Assembly: GCF_000565285.1 (NCBI RefSeq)
Contig: NZ_APVL01000009.1
Coordinates: 62,001-126,000 of the forward strand
From: Cytobacillus firmus DS1
GTDB taxonomy: Bacteria > Bacillota > Bacilli > Bacillales > Cytobacillaceae
DNA: 64,000 nt
Direction of reading: 5' to 3'
Position numbers and translations under genes: made by a program. The notes under the pieces are model-generated. The model ran no database searches. It had not been told where the DNA came from and saw only the letters and a list, made by a program, of their open reading frames with translations. Positions within the stretch are counted from its first letter, which is position 1. The number at the start of each line of letters is the position of its first letter. This document shows positions 46,361 through 54,894 of this stretch, in pieces.

Positions 46361-47502
46361 GATTTCATAACCTCTCTTAGCCTAATAACGGTCTCTTTTA
46401 CCGCCTGTATAAAAATCTCTGCCTCTTCCTTCGTATTATCATAAGACAAACTGACCCGGACTGCACTTTTCGCATCCTTTTCAGGAATTCCCATAGCCAT
46501 CAGGGTACTGCTGGCAGCAGATTTTTTTGAAGAGCAGGCACTTGTAGTGGAAATAAAAATTCCGCGCTCTTCTAAAGCGTGGACAAATACCTCCGCTTTG
46601 AATCCTTTTATAGAGAAATTGACGATGTGAGGAGCAGAATTTTTTTCAGGAGTATGAACTGTAATGCCCTCAATTCTTCCAATCTCCTCCATTATATAGG
46701 TTTTGATCGATGTAAGCCGGCTTAAATGCCTTTCCATATTATTCATCGTAAGCCTTAGTGCCTTTGCCATCGCCACAATGCCAGCTACATTTTCTGTGCC
46801 GCTTCTCATTTTCCATTCCTGATTGCCCCCGGAGAGCAACGGCGAAAGACGAAGTCCATCACGAATGAACAAAACCCCATTCCCCTTCAAACCGTGGAAT
46901 TTATGAGCGGAAATCGTACACAAATCAACGCGGGCCTGATAAAGGTCAAGGGGCACCTTGCCGATTCCCTGGACATGGTCTACATGGAATATGACCCGCG
47001 CATACTTCTTCAGCATCTCACCTATTTCATTTATTGGCTGAATGGAACCAATTTCATTATTTACGTGCATAACAGAGACTAAAACAGTTTCCTGTGTAAT
47101 TTCCTTTTCAATGTCTTCAGCATGGACAATCCCTTTACTGTCCGGTTCAATTACGGTAATGCGATAGCCCAATTCCTTCAGCTGATCCGCAGTTTCCCTT
47201 ACAGAGGCATGTTCCAGTCCGGTGGTGATAATATGGCTGCCTCTTTTTCTATGCATTAATGCAGTTCCTTTTATAGCAAGGTTATTGCTCTCTGTCCCTC
47301 CGGATGTGAAATACACTTCGCTGTTCTTAACATTCAGCAATTGGGCAATTTGCTCACGCGCCTGCATCAGCAGCCTCTCTGCCTTACCTCCAAATTCGTG
47401 CAGGGAAGAGGGATTCCCAAAGTATTCTGAAGAAACCTTAATAAAAGAATCAAGCACTTCTTTATATGGTTTAGTTGTTGCACTGTTATCTAAATAAATC
47501 AC
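46357..47502 (-). CDS. Cysteine desulfurase (NifS/IscS-like)
   Basis: A 381-residue class V PLP enzyme that removes sulfur from cysteine as an enzyme persulfide. The PLP Lys is in TISAHKFHGLKG and the active Cys in TTSACSSKKSAAS. It begins MIYLDNSATTKPYKEV. It is directly upstream of and coupled to thiI, matching B. subtilis NifZ, the sulfur donor for 4-thiouridine in tRNA. Confidence 0.95.
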   Translation of the reverse strand: MIYLDNSATTKPYKEVLDSFIKVSSEYFGNPSSLHEFGGKAERLLMQAREQIAQLLNVKNSEVYFTSGGTESNNLAIKGTALMHRKRGSHIITTGLEHASVRETADQLKELGYRITVIEPDSKGIVHAEDIEKEITQETVLVSVMHVNNEIGSIQPINEIGEMLKKYARVIFHVDHVQGIGKVPLDLYQARVDLCTISAHKFHGLKGNGVLFIRDGLRLSPLLSGGNQEWKMRSGTENVAGIVAMAKALRLTMNNMERHLSRLTSIKTYIMEEIGRIEGITVHTPEKNSAPHIVNFSIKGFKAEVFVHALEERGIFISTTSACSSKKSAASSTLMAMGIPEKDAKSAVRVSLSYDNTKEEAEIFIQAVKETVIRLREVMKS

Positions 47503-47835
47503 GGTCTTCTCCTTTCCGTTCCGATAACCCTTTAGCCAACTTTAAATCATATCATAACCAGTGAAGATTGGAAATTCTAATTGAAGCTTTTGAATCAAAT
47601 AGTCAATTCTTTACTATTTAAATTAAGCAAGTTTGAACAATTTAATTAAATGAATGGATTAATTTACACGTGGAAAGCTGATATTATTGTAATTTGAGCA
47701 TAGTACTTTTCAAATTTATTATTATAAAATACTAAATATTAAGACTTCGTATTTTTTCGACATTTTTTTCAGTTCCTGTGCTAATATGAAAATGTTCTAA
47801 ACATTATGATATGGAACTATTTCAGGAGGATATAT
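47503..47835. other. Region between nifS and brnQ (no gene)
   Basis: About 330 bases, very AT-rich, between divergent nifS and brnQ. It must hold both promoters. I see TAATAT near 47782 as a possible -10 for brnQ but no convincing -35, and no CodY box that I would defend. Confidence 0.4.
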
Positions 47836-49179
47836 ATGGAGAATAAAACATTGGCACCAAAACAAATTCTCGCCGTCGGACTCATGTTATTTGCTCTATT
47901 CTTTGGGGCAGGAAATATGATTTTTCCTCCCTTCCTGGGACAAGCTGCCGGCACAAGTGTATGGACTGCTATTATTGGATTTTTAATTACAGGGGTTGGA
48001 TTGCCGCTATTGGGAATTATCGCCATTGCCAAAAATGGTGATTTACAGACAATCGCAAGCCGCGTACACCCTTTATACGGAATTATTTTTACTATTATTA
48101 TGTACTTAGCCATTGGACCATTTTTCGGAATCCCGCGTACAGGGACAGTTGCTTATGAAATTGGGGTTACTCCGTTCTTATCTGAAACCGCTTCCAATGG
48201 TCCTTTTTCTTTATTGGTTTATACCATTGCCTTTTTTGGCATCACTGCCTGGCTTTCTCTCAATCCATCGAAATTAGTGGATAGAATCGGCAATATTTTT
48301 ACACCAGCCTTGCTCATTATCCTTGCTGTTCTGGTTATAAAAAGCTTCATTACTCCTATGGGTGAACTGGAGTCGCCAGTGGGAGCATATGCTGAAGGGC
48401 CGTTCTTTAAAGGCTTCATTGAAGGCTACCTGACGATGGATACAATTGCAGCTCTGGTTTTCGGTATTATCGTTATCAGTTCAATACAGGGTATGGGTGT
48501 GACAAATAAACATTCACTAATGAAGATTTGCATTACTGCCGGACTGATAGCTGCTGCCGGTCTTGCGGCAGTATACTTATCTCTTGCATATATCGGTGCA
48601 ACAAGTACGGAAGCTATAGGTGAATTTGATAATGGCGGCGCTATTCTATCTGCCGCTTCTCATTATCTATTTGGATCTGCGGGAGCATTGATCCTTGGGC
48701 TGGCCATAACGGTAGCATGCCTGACAACCTCAATCGGACTCGTTTCCGCTTGTGCGCAATACTTTCATAAACTGCTCCCAAAAATATCCTATAAAACCAT
48801 TGTAATCATCCTTTCACTGTTCAGTATGGTTGTTGCAAACATTGGTTTAACTCAGCTGATTCAACTTTCATTGCCAATTTTAATCATAATTTATCCGCTG
48901 GCCATTGTGCTGATACTGCTATCCTTTATGCACAATGCCTTTAATGGCTATTCAGTGGTATATATCGGGGCATTAATTCCTACAGGATTAATCAGTTTTG
49001 TGGATGGCTTGAAAACAGCTGGAATGGACGTATCCTTTATCACAGACTCACTGCAATTCCTCCCATTCTTTGCTGAGGGAATCGGCTGGATTGTGCCTGC
49101 CATTGCTGGAGCTGTTATAGGCTACTTCCTGGCAATAGCTGTTGGGGAGCCGAAAAAAACAATTGCTGGCAACGAATAA
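47836..49179 (+). CDS. brnQ: Branched-chain amino acid transporter BrnQ
   Basis: A 447-residue LIVCS-family carrier with about twelve membrane helices, importing Ile, Leu and Val with a cation. The N-terminal GLMLFALFFGAGNMIFPPFLG and GVTNKHSLMKICI segments are family marks. ATG 47836 (MENKTLAPKQIL) follows AGGAGG; an upstream in-frame start at 47806 is unlikely. It is a single gene facing ezrA. Confidence 0.93.
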   Translation: MENKTLAPKQILAVGLMLFALFFGAGNMIFPPFLGQAAGTSVWTAIIGFLITGVGLPLLGIIAIAKNGDLQTIASRVHPLYGIIFTIIMYLAIGPFFGIPRTGTVAYEIGVTPFLSETASNGPFSLLVYTIAFFGITAWLSLNPSKLVDRIGNIFTPALLIILAVLVIKSFITPMGELESPVGAYAEGPFFKGFIEGYLTMDTIAALVFGIIVISSIQGMGVTNKHSLMKICITAGLIAAAGLAAVYLSLAYIGATSTEAIGEFDNGGAILSAASHYLFGSAGALILGLAITVACLTTSIGLVSACAQYFHKLLPKISYKTIVIILSLFSMVVANIGLTQLIQLSLPILIIIYPLAIVLILLSFMHNAFNGYSVVYIGALIPTGLISFVDGLKTAGMDVSFITDSLQFLPFFAEGIGWIVPAIAGAVIGYFLAIAVGEPKKTIAGNE

Positions 49180-49189
49180 AAAGCTCCAT

Positions 49190-49206
49190 GCGCCCGCTTA
49201 TCGGCG
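49190..49206. repeat. Short repeat D, copy 2
   Basis: Reverse complement of the 17-base string at 25549-25565. It lies just past the brnQ stop and before the terminator. Confidence 0.5.
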
Positions 49207-49230
49207 CATTAAGCCAGACATATTCCTTTT

Positions 49231-49266
49231 AAAAAAACAGATCCGATAATCGGATCTGTTTTTTTA
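49231..49266. terminator. Bidirectional terminator between brnQ and ezrA
   Basis: AAAAAACAGATCCG and CGGATCTGTTTTTT pair around a small ATAAT centre; T7 and A7 flanks allow function both ways. Confidence 0.9.
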
Positions 49267-50952
49267 TTGTTCAGTTATTAATTCTTCAATTCTCTTGATC
49301 GCACCCGGCTCGACTTCTTCAATTGAAGAGGCAGCCTGCTCCAATGCTTTTTTATATTCATAACTTCTGAATGAAGCCTCTGCTTCCCTTAATCCATTAT
49401 CAATAGATGGATAACTGCTTCTGTACCGGTTGCCATATTGGATGACTTTCTCAGCTAGAAGGATCGTCTCAATCATATCACCCACAGAATCAGCAGCCTT
49501 ATCAACAGTCAGCACCGCAACTTCAAGATATTGCTGAACCGCAGGAATATTCAATGGTTTTTCATCGAGCTTGGCCAGCACATTATCTATGCTTTCTTTC
49601 GCATCCTGAATCAAATATTTATATTCCTGGGAAACTCCAGGCACATTGTTTTTGGAGATAAGCCTTATCGTTTCTGCCACTTTCCTGCTTAATTCTTTTA
49701 CTTTTTCCCTTGCAGACATTTCGTCTTTTCGTAAGGCCTGAAGCTTTTCGGCAAAGGCTGTCTGCTCATCTGAAATTTCCTCAATGTGTTCCTTGACTTC
49801 CGCAAGCTCTTCTCTCAGAACTGTATGGGGAGTATTCTGGCTGTTAATCTTATGCTCCAGCACTTCGAATTTTTTGAACAGCTGGTTTATTTTTTTCTCC
49901 AGGTGGATTTGAATTTCAAGATCCTTTTCTGGAAGATGATAGCTATTCCGGACAGCAGCTATCTCTGTCTTTAGCTGGTTGTTCATATCACGGTTATTAT
50001 AAAGCATGGTTCTTGTTGCTTCATCCTGCTGGCTTAAGTAATGTCTGGCATGTACTTCCTTTTCGAGCAGGTCATACAGATGTTCAATATTATCTTTAAT
50101 CTCTTCGACTCCTGTTTGAACTTCTTCGATTTGTGCTTGATCAAGGGAACCGGAATATCCAGTTACTTGTTTTTCAAGCCTCTCAATTTCTTTATCTATT
50201 TGCAGGTGATCAAGCAGAAAGCCCTGCTCCTGCATTTCCTTATACCCATCTCTCAGCTCTTCCAGCTCGGAAGGGATCTTGGATTGACAGTCAACCATCA
50301 GGCTTGGTATAGCTTCCATTTTGGCTTGAGAATCCTCAACCAGGGCTTTGATTACAAGAAGGATTTCACGTGCTTCAAGGTAATTGCCCTTTTCGGTTTT
50401 GTCATCGAACTCTTCAAATTTAGCCAATGCTTCATCCAGCTGTGCTTCAAGAATTTTTTCCGATTTGCCGAATGTATGACGATGTGCAAGAAGGGACTTT
50501 TTGCATTGGCGATACATTTCTTTCAATTCTTCAATTTCCGCTCTATTCTTCTCTTCACTGCCCACCAGCTCATTCAATTCAGTAAGCAGGTTTTTGATGT
50601 TTTCTTCTATCTCAGTTAATCTTTTTTCTATTCTCTGCTGAATTTCCTGGGAATTTTTAAAGCGGTATTTATCTATGCTCTCTTCAGCATCAAATAACAA
50701 TTCCTCCACATCCGGAAGCTGTGTTGTAACTATTTCATCCCATTCATTTCTCCAGCGTTCAAACAATTCCTCTGTCTGCCCCGTCATATTCAGCTTTTTA
50801 ACTCTAGACATTTCATCTAGAACAGGGCGGTCCGTTATGTCCATCTTCCATGTTTCCAGCCTGTCAATTTCTTTGAAATGTTTTTTCTTTAAAAAATATC
50901 CGGTGAGATATAGGCATATAAGAATGACTATAGCTCCAAGTATGTATTCCAT
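49264..50952 (-). CDS. ezrA: Septation ring formation regulator EzrA
   Basis: A 562-residue cell division protein that tunes FtsZ ring placement. It has one N-terminal membrane helix (residues 2-20, MEYILGAIVILICLYLTGY) with the rest in the cytoplasm as long spectrin-like coiled-coil repeats, rich in Glu, Lys and Leu. ATG 50952 gives the family length of about 562; the frame extends upstream to 51048 without support. Confidence 0.95.
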   Translation of the reverse strand: MEYILGAIVILICLYLTGYFLKKKHFKEIDRLETWKMDITDRPVLDEMSRVKKLNMTGQTEELFERWRNEWDEIVTTQLPDVEELLFDAEESIDKYRFKNSQEIQQRIEKRLTEIEENIKNLLTELNELVGSEEKNRAEIEELKEMYRQCKKSLLAHRHTFGKSEKILEAQLDEALAKFEEFDDKTEKGNYLEAREILLVIKALVEDSQAKMEAIPSLMVDCQSKIPSELEELRDGYKEMQEQGFLLDHLQIDKEIERLEKQVTGYSGSLDQAQIEEVQTGVEEIKDNIEHLYDLLEKEVHARHYLSQQDEATRTMLYNNRDMNNQLKTEIAAVRNSYHLPEKDLEIQIHLEKKINQLFKKFEVLEHKINSQNTPHTVLREELAEVKEHIEEISDEQTAFAEKLQALRKDEMSAREKVKELSRKVAETIRLISKNNVPGVSQEYKYLIQDAKESIDNVLAKLDEKPLNIPAVQQYLEVAVLTVDKAADSVGDMIETILLAEKVIQYGNRYRSSYPSIDNGLREAEASFRSYEYKKALEQAASSIEEVEPGAIKRIEELITEQ

Positions 50953-51307
50953 TTTAAAGCCCCCTGTTCTGTTCCCGAGCCAGTATATATATGTAAAGTT
51001 TTTATTTAATTGCGTGTGCGTTTCTTTATTTTCACATGTTATTTTCAATGCTTTTATGATACCATGTAAACGACATTTTTTGACTATTTATTTCATTTTT
51101 TTAAGAATTTCTTCATTAATATCTCACCTAAAATGCTATTTTCGGAAAATAACTATAGCATTTGTATTTTTTAATTGAACTATATGAACTGTTCAAATAC
51201 AAACAATTCGCTTTTTATAAAAGATTTCCTTCTTTATTTAGGAGATATATAAAAAAGAGACTTGAGTACTGCATCAATTAAACCATTGCAGAAAGGAAGC
51301 TCTTCAT
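50953..51307. other. Region between ezrA and hisJ (no gene)
   Basis: About 355 AT-rich bases between divergent genes. hisJ has AAGGAAG just before its ATG. I saw no clear operator, repeat or RNA element. Confidence 0.4.
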
Positions 51308-52102
51308 ATGCTAAAAGACGGCCACATCCACACACCCTATTGCCCGCACGGAACAAAAGATTCATTGGAAGATTATGTTGAAAAAGCAATAAGTCTGGGT
51401 TTTAAGGAGATTTCTTTTACTGAACATGCTCCGCTCCCTGATGGCTTTGAGGACCCGGCACCTGCCCGGGACAGTGCGATGCGCAAGGAGAAGCTTGAAA
51501 AATATTTTACTGATATTTCAAGAATAAAAGCAGTTTATCAAGGAAAAATCAGGATTAATGCGGGGCTTGAAGTGGATTACATTGAAGGCTTTGAAAGGGA
51601 AATCAAAGAATTCCTTGATAAAAATGGAAAATACATGGATGATTCTATTTTATCTGTACATTTTCTAAAGCATGGCAGCAGCTACGAATGCCTGGACTAC
51701 AGCCCGGATGTTTTTGCAAAGATGATCGAAGAATATGGTTCTATTGAAGCAGTTTATATGAATTATTTCCGCACCCTGCTTTTATCTATAAAAGCGGATT
51801 TAGGACCGTTTAAACCAAAAAGGGTTGGGCATATCACCCTGGTGAAAAAATTTCAAAAAAAATATCCCGCTGATCGGGAATATAGAGAGGAAATAACCCA
51901 AATACTCGATGAGGTGCATAATCAAGGCTATGAACTAGACTATAACGGAGCCGGTTTTGCCAAGCCGTTATGCAAAGAGTCCTATCCTCCGGATTGGGCT
52001 GCAGAAGCAGCGGCCCAAAAAGGCATTAAATTGGTTTATGGGTCCGATTCTCATCAGGCAAAGGAAATGGGTCAGGGCCTTGATAGAATGAAACACCTTT
52101 AA
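51308..52102 (+). CDS. hisJ: Histidinol-phosphatase HisJ (PHP family)
   Basis: A 264-residue PHP-fold phosphatase, removing phosphate from histidinol phosphate in histidine synthesis. Metal motifs DGHIHTPYCPHG at the N-terminus, FTEHAPLPDG, LSVHFLK and VYGSDSHQAKEMG near the C-terminus are intact. Its stop overlaps the stop of convergent refZ by two bases of coding sequence, leaving no space for a terminator between them. Confidence 0.94.
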   Translation: MLKDGHIHTPYCPHGTKDSLEDYVEKAISLGFKEISFTEHAPLPDGFEDPAPARDSAMRKEKLEKYFTDISRIKAVYQGKIRINAGLEVDYIEGFEREIKEFLDKNGKYMDDSILSVHFLKHGSSYECLDYSPDVFAKMIEEYGSIEAVYMNYFRTLLLSIKADLGPFKPKRVGHITLVKKFQKKYPADREYREEITQILDEVHNQGYELDYNGAGFAKPLCKESYPPDWAAEAAAQKGIKLVYGSDSHQAKEMGQGLDRMKHL

Positions 52103-52728
52103 AGTACAGCAGCATAGGATTTTCCGCCATGATTGCACAGGACTCCATCAACCCAATTGAAGATCTCTTTAGTGTATTTGTCCGCGAAATATTTTTCATG
52201 AGGAAATACATGCAGAACTTCAGACATATAATGTGTGTTCAGAAATGGCATGGACAGGAGTCCTTTCAGCTGGACAATCATATAATTAGCTGAATGGATA
52301 CGGAACTCTTTTGTTTTCATGCCCCTTTCGAGCACCTTGCCAAGATAAAACTTTTCCTTTGCTAAATAAGTGGACATGATTTCCCTTACTACCTGTGAAT
52401 CTATTGAAATTTCCCGGAGTATCAATCTTGTTAAATGGCTATGTTCAAATTGATAAACCATGATATTTTGGGCCATTTTTTTCAGGCTCAGAGCCGCCCC
52501 CTGCTCAAGAAATGCTACCCCCTTCTCTATCTCCTGAATATACCCTTCAAAAAACGCAGTAAAGCAATATTCAAGCAGCCCGTGTTTGTTTTCGAAATAG
52601 TATGCGATATTCGCTGGATTCGTCTGAGCTTTGCCTGCAATATCACGGATGGAAGTCCCAGAGAAACCCTTCGTATTAAATAAGGAGATAGCGGCAGACA
52701 CGATTGCCTCTTTTGAATTTTTTTTCAA
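52099..52728 (-). CDS. refZ: TetR-type regulator RefZ of FtsZ
   Basis: A 209-residue TetR-fold protein that binds sites near the origin and helps place the septum at sporulation in B. subtilis. The helix-turn-helix is at about 20-50 (TSIRDIAGKAQTNPANIAYYFENK). I chose the TTG at 52728 (MKKNSKEAIVSAA) because GAGGCGGG precedes it and the length fits the family (about 207); a longer reading to 52830 would add 34 unusual residues. It overlaps hisJ tail to tail. Confidence 0.85.
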   Translation of the reverse strand: MKKNSKEAIVSAAISLFNTKGFSGTSIRDIAGKAQTNPANIAYYFENKHGLLEYCFTAFFEGYIQEIEKGVAFLEQGAALSLKKMAQNIMVYQFEHSHLTRLILREISIDSQVVREIMSTYLAKEKFYLGKVLERGMKTKEFRIHSANYMIVQLKGLLSMPFLNTHYMSEVLHVFPHEKYFADKYTKEIFNWVDGVLCNHGGKSYAAVL

Positions 52729-52939
52729 AGTTCCCGCCTCGCTTTCTTTTGTAAAGTCTCTGTTCAAACACATTGAGCGAATAAAATCATGGCTTGGTTC
52801 ATAAACGGATTTGTTGTGATAATTAAACATTCTTGCTAAAATCGTCTTATCCTTTTTAAAGTTCTCGACAATGTCCTTCTAATTTCCTGTTCATCTGTCA
52901 GGAAATTCATATATCTTTGAGAAAGCAAGGTGATTTGTG

Positions 52940-53419
52940 ATGTTTAGTGTCGAATCATACAAAGGAACCCGTGAAGAAAATTATCAATTATTGATTAAAC
53001 AGCTCTCTGCTCTTCTTGAAGGAGAAACGAACATCATTGCCAATTTAAGCAATGCATCAGCACTTCTTAATCAATTCCTGGAACGTACAAACTGGGTAGG
53101 ATTTTACCTGATGGAAGAAGGCGAGCTTGTTCTCGGGCCATTTCAGGGTCTGCCGGCATGTGTAAGGATCCCCCTTGGCAAGGGCGTTTGCGGAACAGCT
53201 GCCAAGCAAATGGAAACAGTCCGTGTTGAAGATGTTCATCAATTTCCTGGGCATATCGCCTGTGACGCAGCTTCACAGTCCGAAATCGTCATTCCGCTTG
53301 TCAAAGAAGGCAATCTTCTTGGTGTGCTGGATATTGATTCTCCAGAAAAAAACCGGTTTGATGAACTTGACCAAAAATACCTGGAAGACTTCTCAGAGGT
53401 ACTTGTATCCTTCCTGTAA
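52940..53419 (+). CDS. ytsP: Free methionine-(R)-sulfoxide reductase (GAF family)
   Basis: A 159-residue single GAF-domain enzyme reducing free methionine-(R)-sulfoxide. The three Cys of the family are at 74, 84 and 108, with the same 10- and 34-residue offsets from the first Cys as in E. coli fRMsr. ATG 52940 (MFSVESYKGT) has AAGGTGA upstream. It lies head to head with refZ and converges on a methionine gamma-lyase gene. Confidence 0.92.
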   Translation: MFSVESYKGTREENYQLLIKQLSALLEGETNIIANLSNASALLNQFLERTNWVGFYLMEEGELVLGPFQGLPACVRIPLGKGVCGTAAKQMETVRVEDVHQFPGHIACDAASQSEIVIPLVKEGNLLGVLDIDSPEKNRFDELDQKYLEDFSEVLVSFL

Positions 53420-53432
53420 AAGATCCATAAGA

Positions 53433-53466
53433 AAGAGATGGCCATTTGAGAACGGCCATCTCTTTT
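53433..53466. terminator. Terminator between ytsP and the methionine gamma-lyase gene
   Basis: AAAGAGATGGCC and GGCCATCTCTTT pair around ten bases, flanked by A and T runs. Confidence 0.85.
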
Positions 53467-53469
53467 ATT

Positions 53470-54657
53470 TCAGACTCCTTTAAGAGCCTGGGAAAGATCC
53501 TCCCAGATATCTTCCCATGATTCAAGACCGACTGAAAGCCTCAGCAATGTATCTTCAATGCCCATTCTTTCACGGTATTCCTTTGGAACCACTGCATGAG
53601 TCATAGTTGCAGGGTGCTGAATTAAAGTCTCAGCATCTCCTAGGCTCACGGCAATTTTAATAAGATTCAGCCGGTTCATAAAATCCTGGGCAGTCTCTTT
53701 ATCTCCCTTTAGAGTAAAGGAAATCATCCCGCCCGGCTTTCTCATTTGTTTTTGCGCAATATCAAAATCTGTATTACTGCTGTCTCCAGGAAAATAAACT
53801 TTTTCCACTTTTGGATGCGCCAATAAGTATGATGCAAGCTGTTCAGCATTATCACAATGCCTGTCAAGTCTGACTGCAAGTGTTTTCAGGCCGCGTAGCA
53901 GCAGCCAGGCATCAAAAGGTGAAATAATGCCCCCAATGTCTTTTTGAGTAGTCATCCTTACTTCATCCAAAAATTCTTTGCTGCCTACAACAAGGCCGGC
54001 AATTACGTCACCATGACCCCCGATGTATTTTGTCGCACTATGAATGACAATATCGCAGCCCAGCTCAATTGGATTCTGTAAATATGGAGAACAGAAAGTA
54101 TTATCCACCACAACTGGAATTCCTTTCTCTCTCCCTACTTCTGCAACCATCTTCAAATCCACCAATTTCATTGTTGGATTTATTGGAGTTTCAACATATA
54201 TACAGACAGTCTCCGGTTTAATGTCATCAAGCAGCTGCTGCTTCGATTCCATAGCTGAAAAATCATGGCTGATTTTAAATTTTTCCTCCATCATCTCCAG
54301 GAGTCCGAATGTACAACCATACACTCCCTGGGAACATACAATATGATCACCTGTTTTGGTTAATGCAAACAGAACAGCTGAAACCGCGGCCATACCCGAA
54401 CCAAACGCAAGGGCCGCTTCTCCCTTTTCAAGGGCGGCCATTCTTTCTTCCAGCATCTTTACCGTTGGATTGCCCAGACGGGAATAGATATAGCCTTCTT
54501 CTTCACCGGCAAAACGCTTTTCCCCCTGCTGTGCTGTCTCAAAAGTAAAAGTTGACGTCTGAAAAATAGGCGGCGCAAGGCTTCCCTTGAAGCTTTCTGC
54601 ATCGTATCCTTCATGGATGACCTGCGTCTCGAAGTTAAGCCGATGATTTCTATCCAT
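53470..54657 (-). CDS. Methionine gamma-lyase family PLP enzyme
   Basis: A 395-residue Cys/Met-metabolism PLP enzyme. The PLP Lys is Lys210 (HSATKYIGGHGD), Tyr58 and Arg60 bind the cofactor phosphate, and Cys115 sits in YGCTFGLL at the position that marks methionine gamma-lyases, which split methionine to methanethiol, ammonia and 2-oxobutyrate. Cystathionine lyase or synthase activity cannot be excluded. A consensus cre site lies 19 bases upstream, so CcpA repression is likely. No S-box or T-box precedes it. Confidence 0.87.
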   Translation of the reverse strand: MDRNHRLNFETQVIHEGYDAESFKGSLAPPIFQTSTFTFETAQQGEKRFAGEEEGYIYSRLGNPTVKMLEERMAALEKGEAALAFGSGMAAVSAVLFALTKTGDHIVCSQGVYGCTFGLLEMMEEKFKISHDFSAMESKQQLLDDIKPETVCIYVETPINPTMKLVDLKMVAEVGREKGIPVVVDNTFCSPYLQNPIELGCDIVIHSATKYIGGHGDVIAGLVVGSKEFLDEVRMTTQKDIGGIISPFDAWLLLRGLKTLAVRLDRHCDNAEQLASYLLAHPKVEKVYFPGDSSNTDFDIAQKQMRKPGGMISFTLKGDKETAQDFMNRLNLIKIAVSLGDAETLIQHPATMTHAVVPKEYRERMGIEDTLLRLSVGLESWEDIWEDLSQALKGV

Positions 54658-54675
54658 TATAACTCTCTCCCTCTC

Positions 54676-54689
54676 TGAAAACGCTTACA
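54676..54689. promoter_or_regulatory. CcpA cre site upstream of the methionine gamma-lyase gene
   Basis: TGAAAACGCTTACA fits TGWAANCGNTNWCA at all 14 positions and lies between the ribosome binding site and any upstream promoter, a repressing position. Confidence 0.72.
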
Positions 54690-54770
54690 TTACTTGCTAT
54701 AATAAGCTCCTCTTTCAGCATATGATAATAGCATATTTTTTGAAAGTATTTTGTTTTGGAAAATTTTTTT

Positions 54771-54841
54771 GAAAAGCTCAAGGCGCTCGCCTCTCGGTAT
54801 ATGACCTTGAGCCGCTAACGGCTGGAGCTATCTAACTTCAG
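54771..54841. repeat. Degenerate family A-like repeat
   Basis: AAGCTCAAGGCGC at the left, ATGACCTTGAGCCGCT in the middle and GGCTGGAGCTATCTAACTTC at the right recall the ends of the family A copies, but much shorter. CTCAAGG/CCTTGAG is an internal inverted repeat. Confidence 0.55.
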
Positions 54842-54869
54842 AATTTATTCATGTTTATCCATTAATAAA

Positions 54870-54892
54870 GACTGCCTATGCATAAGGCAGTC
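54870..54892 (-). terminator. Terminator after dgcP
   Basis: GACTGCCT and AGGCAGTC pair around a short loop next to the gene stop; TTTATTAA follows on the minus strand. Confidence 0.7.
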
Positions 54893-54894
54893 CC

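Noticed and set aside
47503..47835. CodY box before brnQ
   Set aside because: No stretch fits AATTTTCNGAAAATT well enough in this AT-rich region.
50041..50619. A 192-codon open frame opposite ezrA
   Set aside because: Phe/Leu-rich shadow of a Glu/Lys-rich coiled coil; no start signal.
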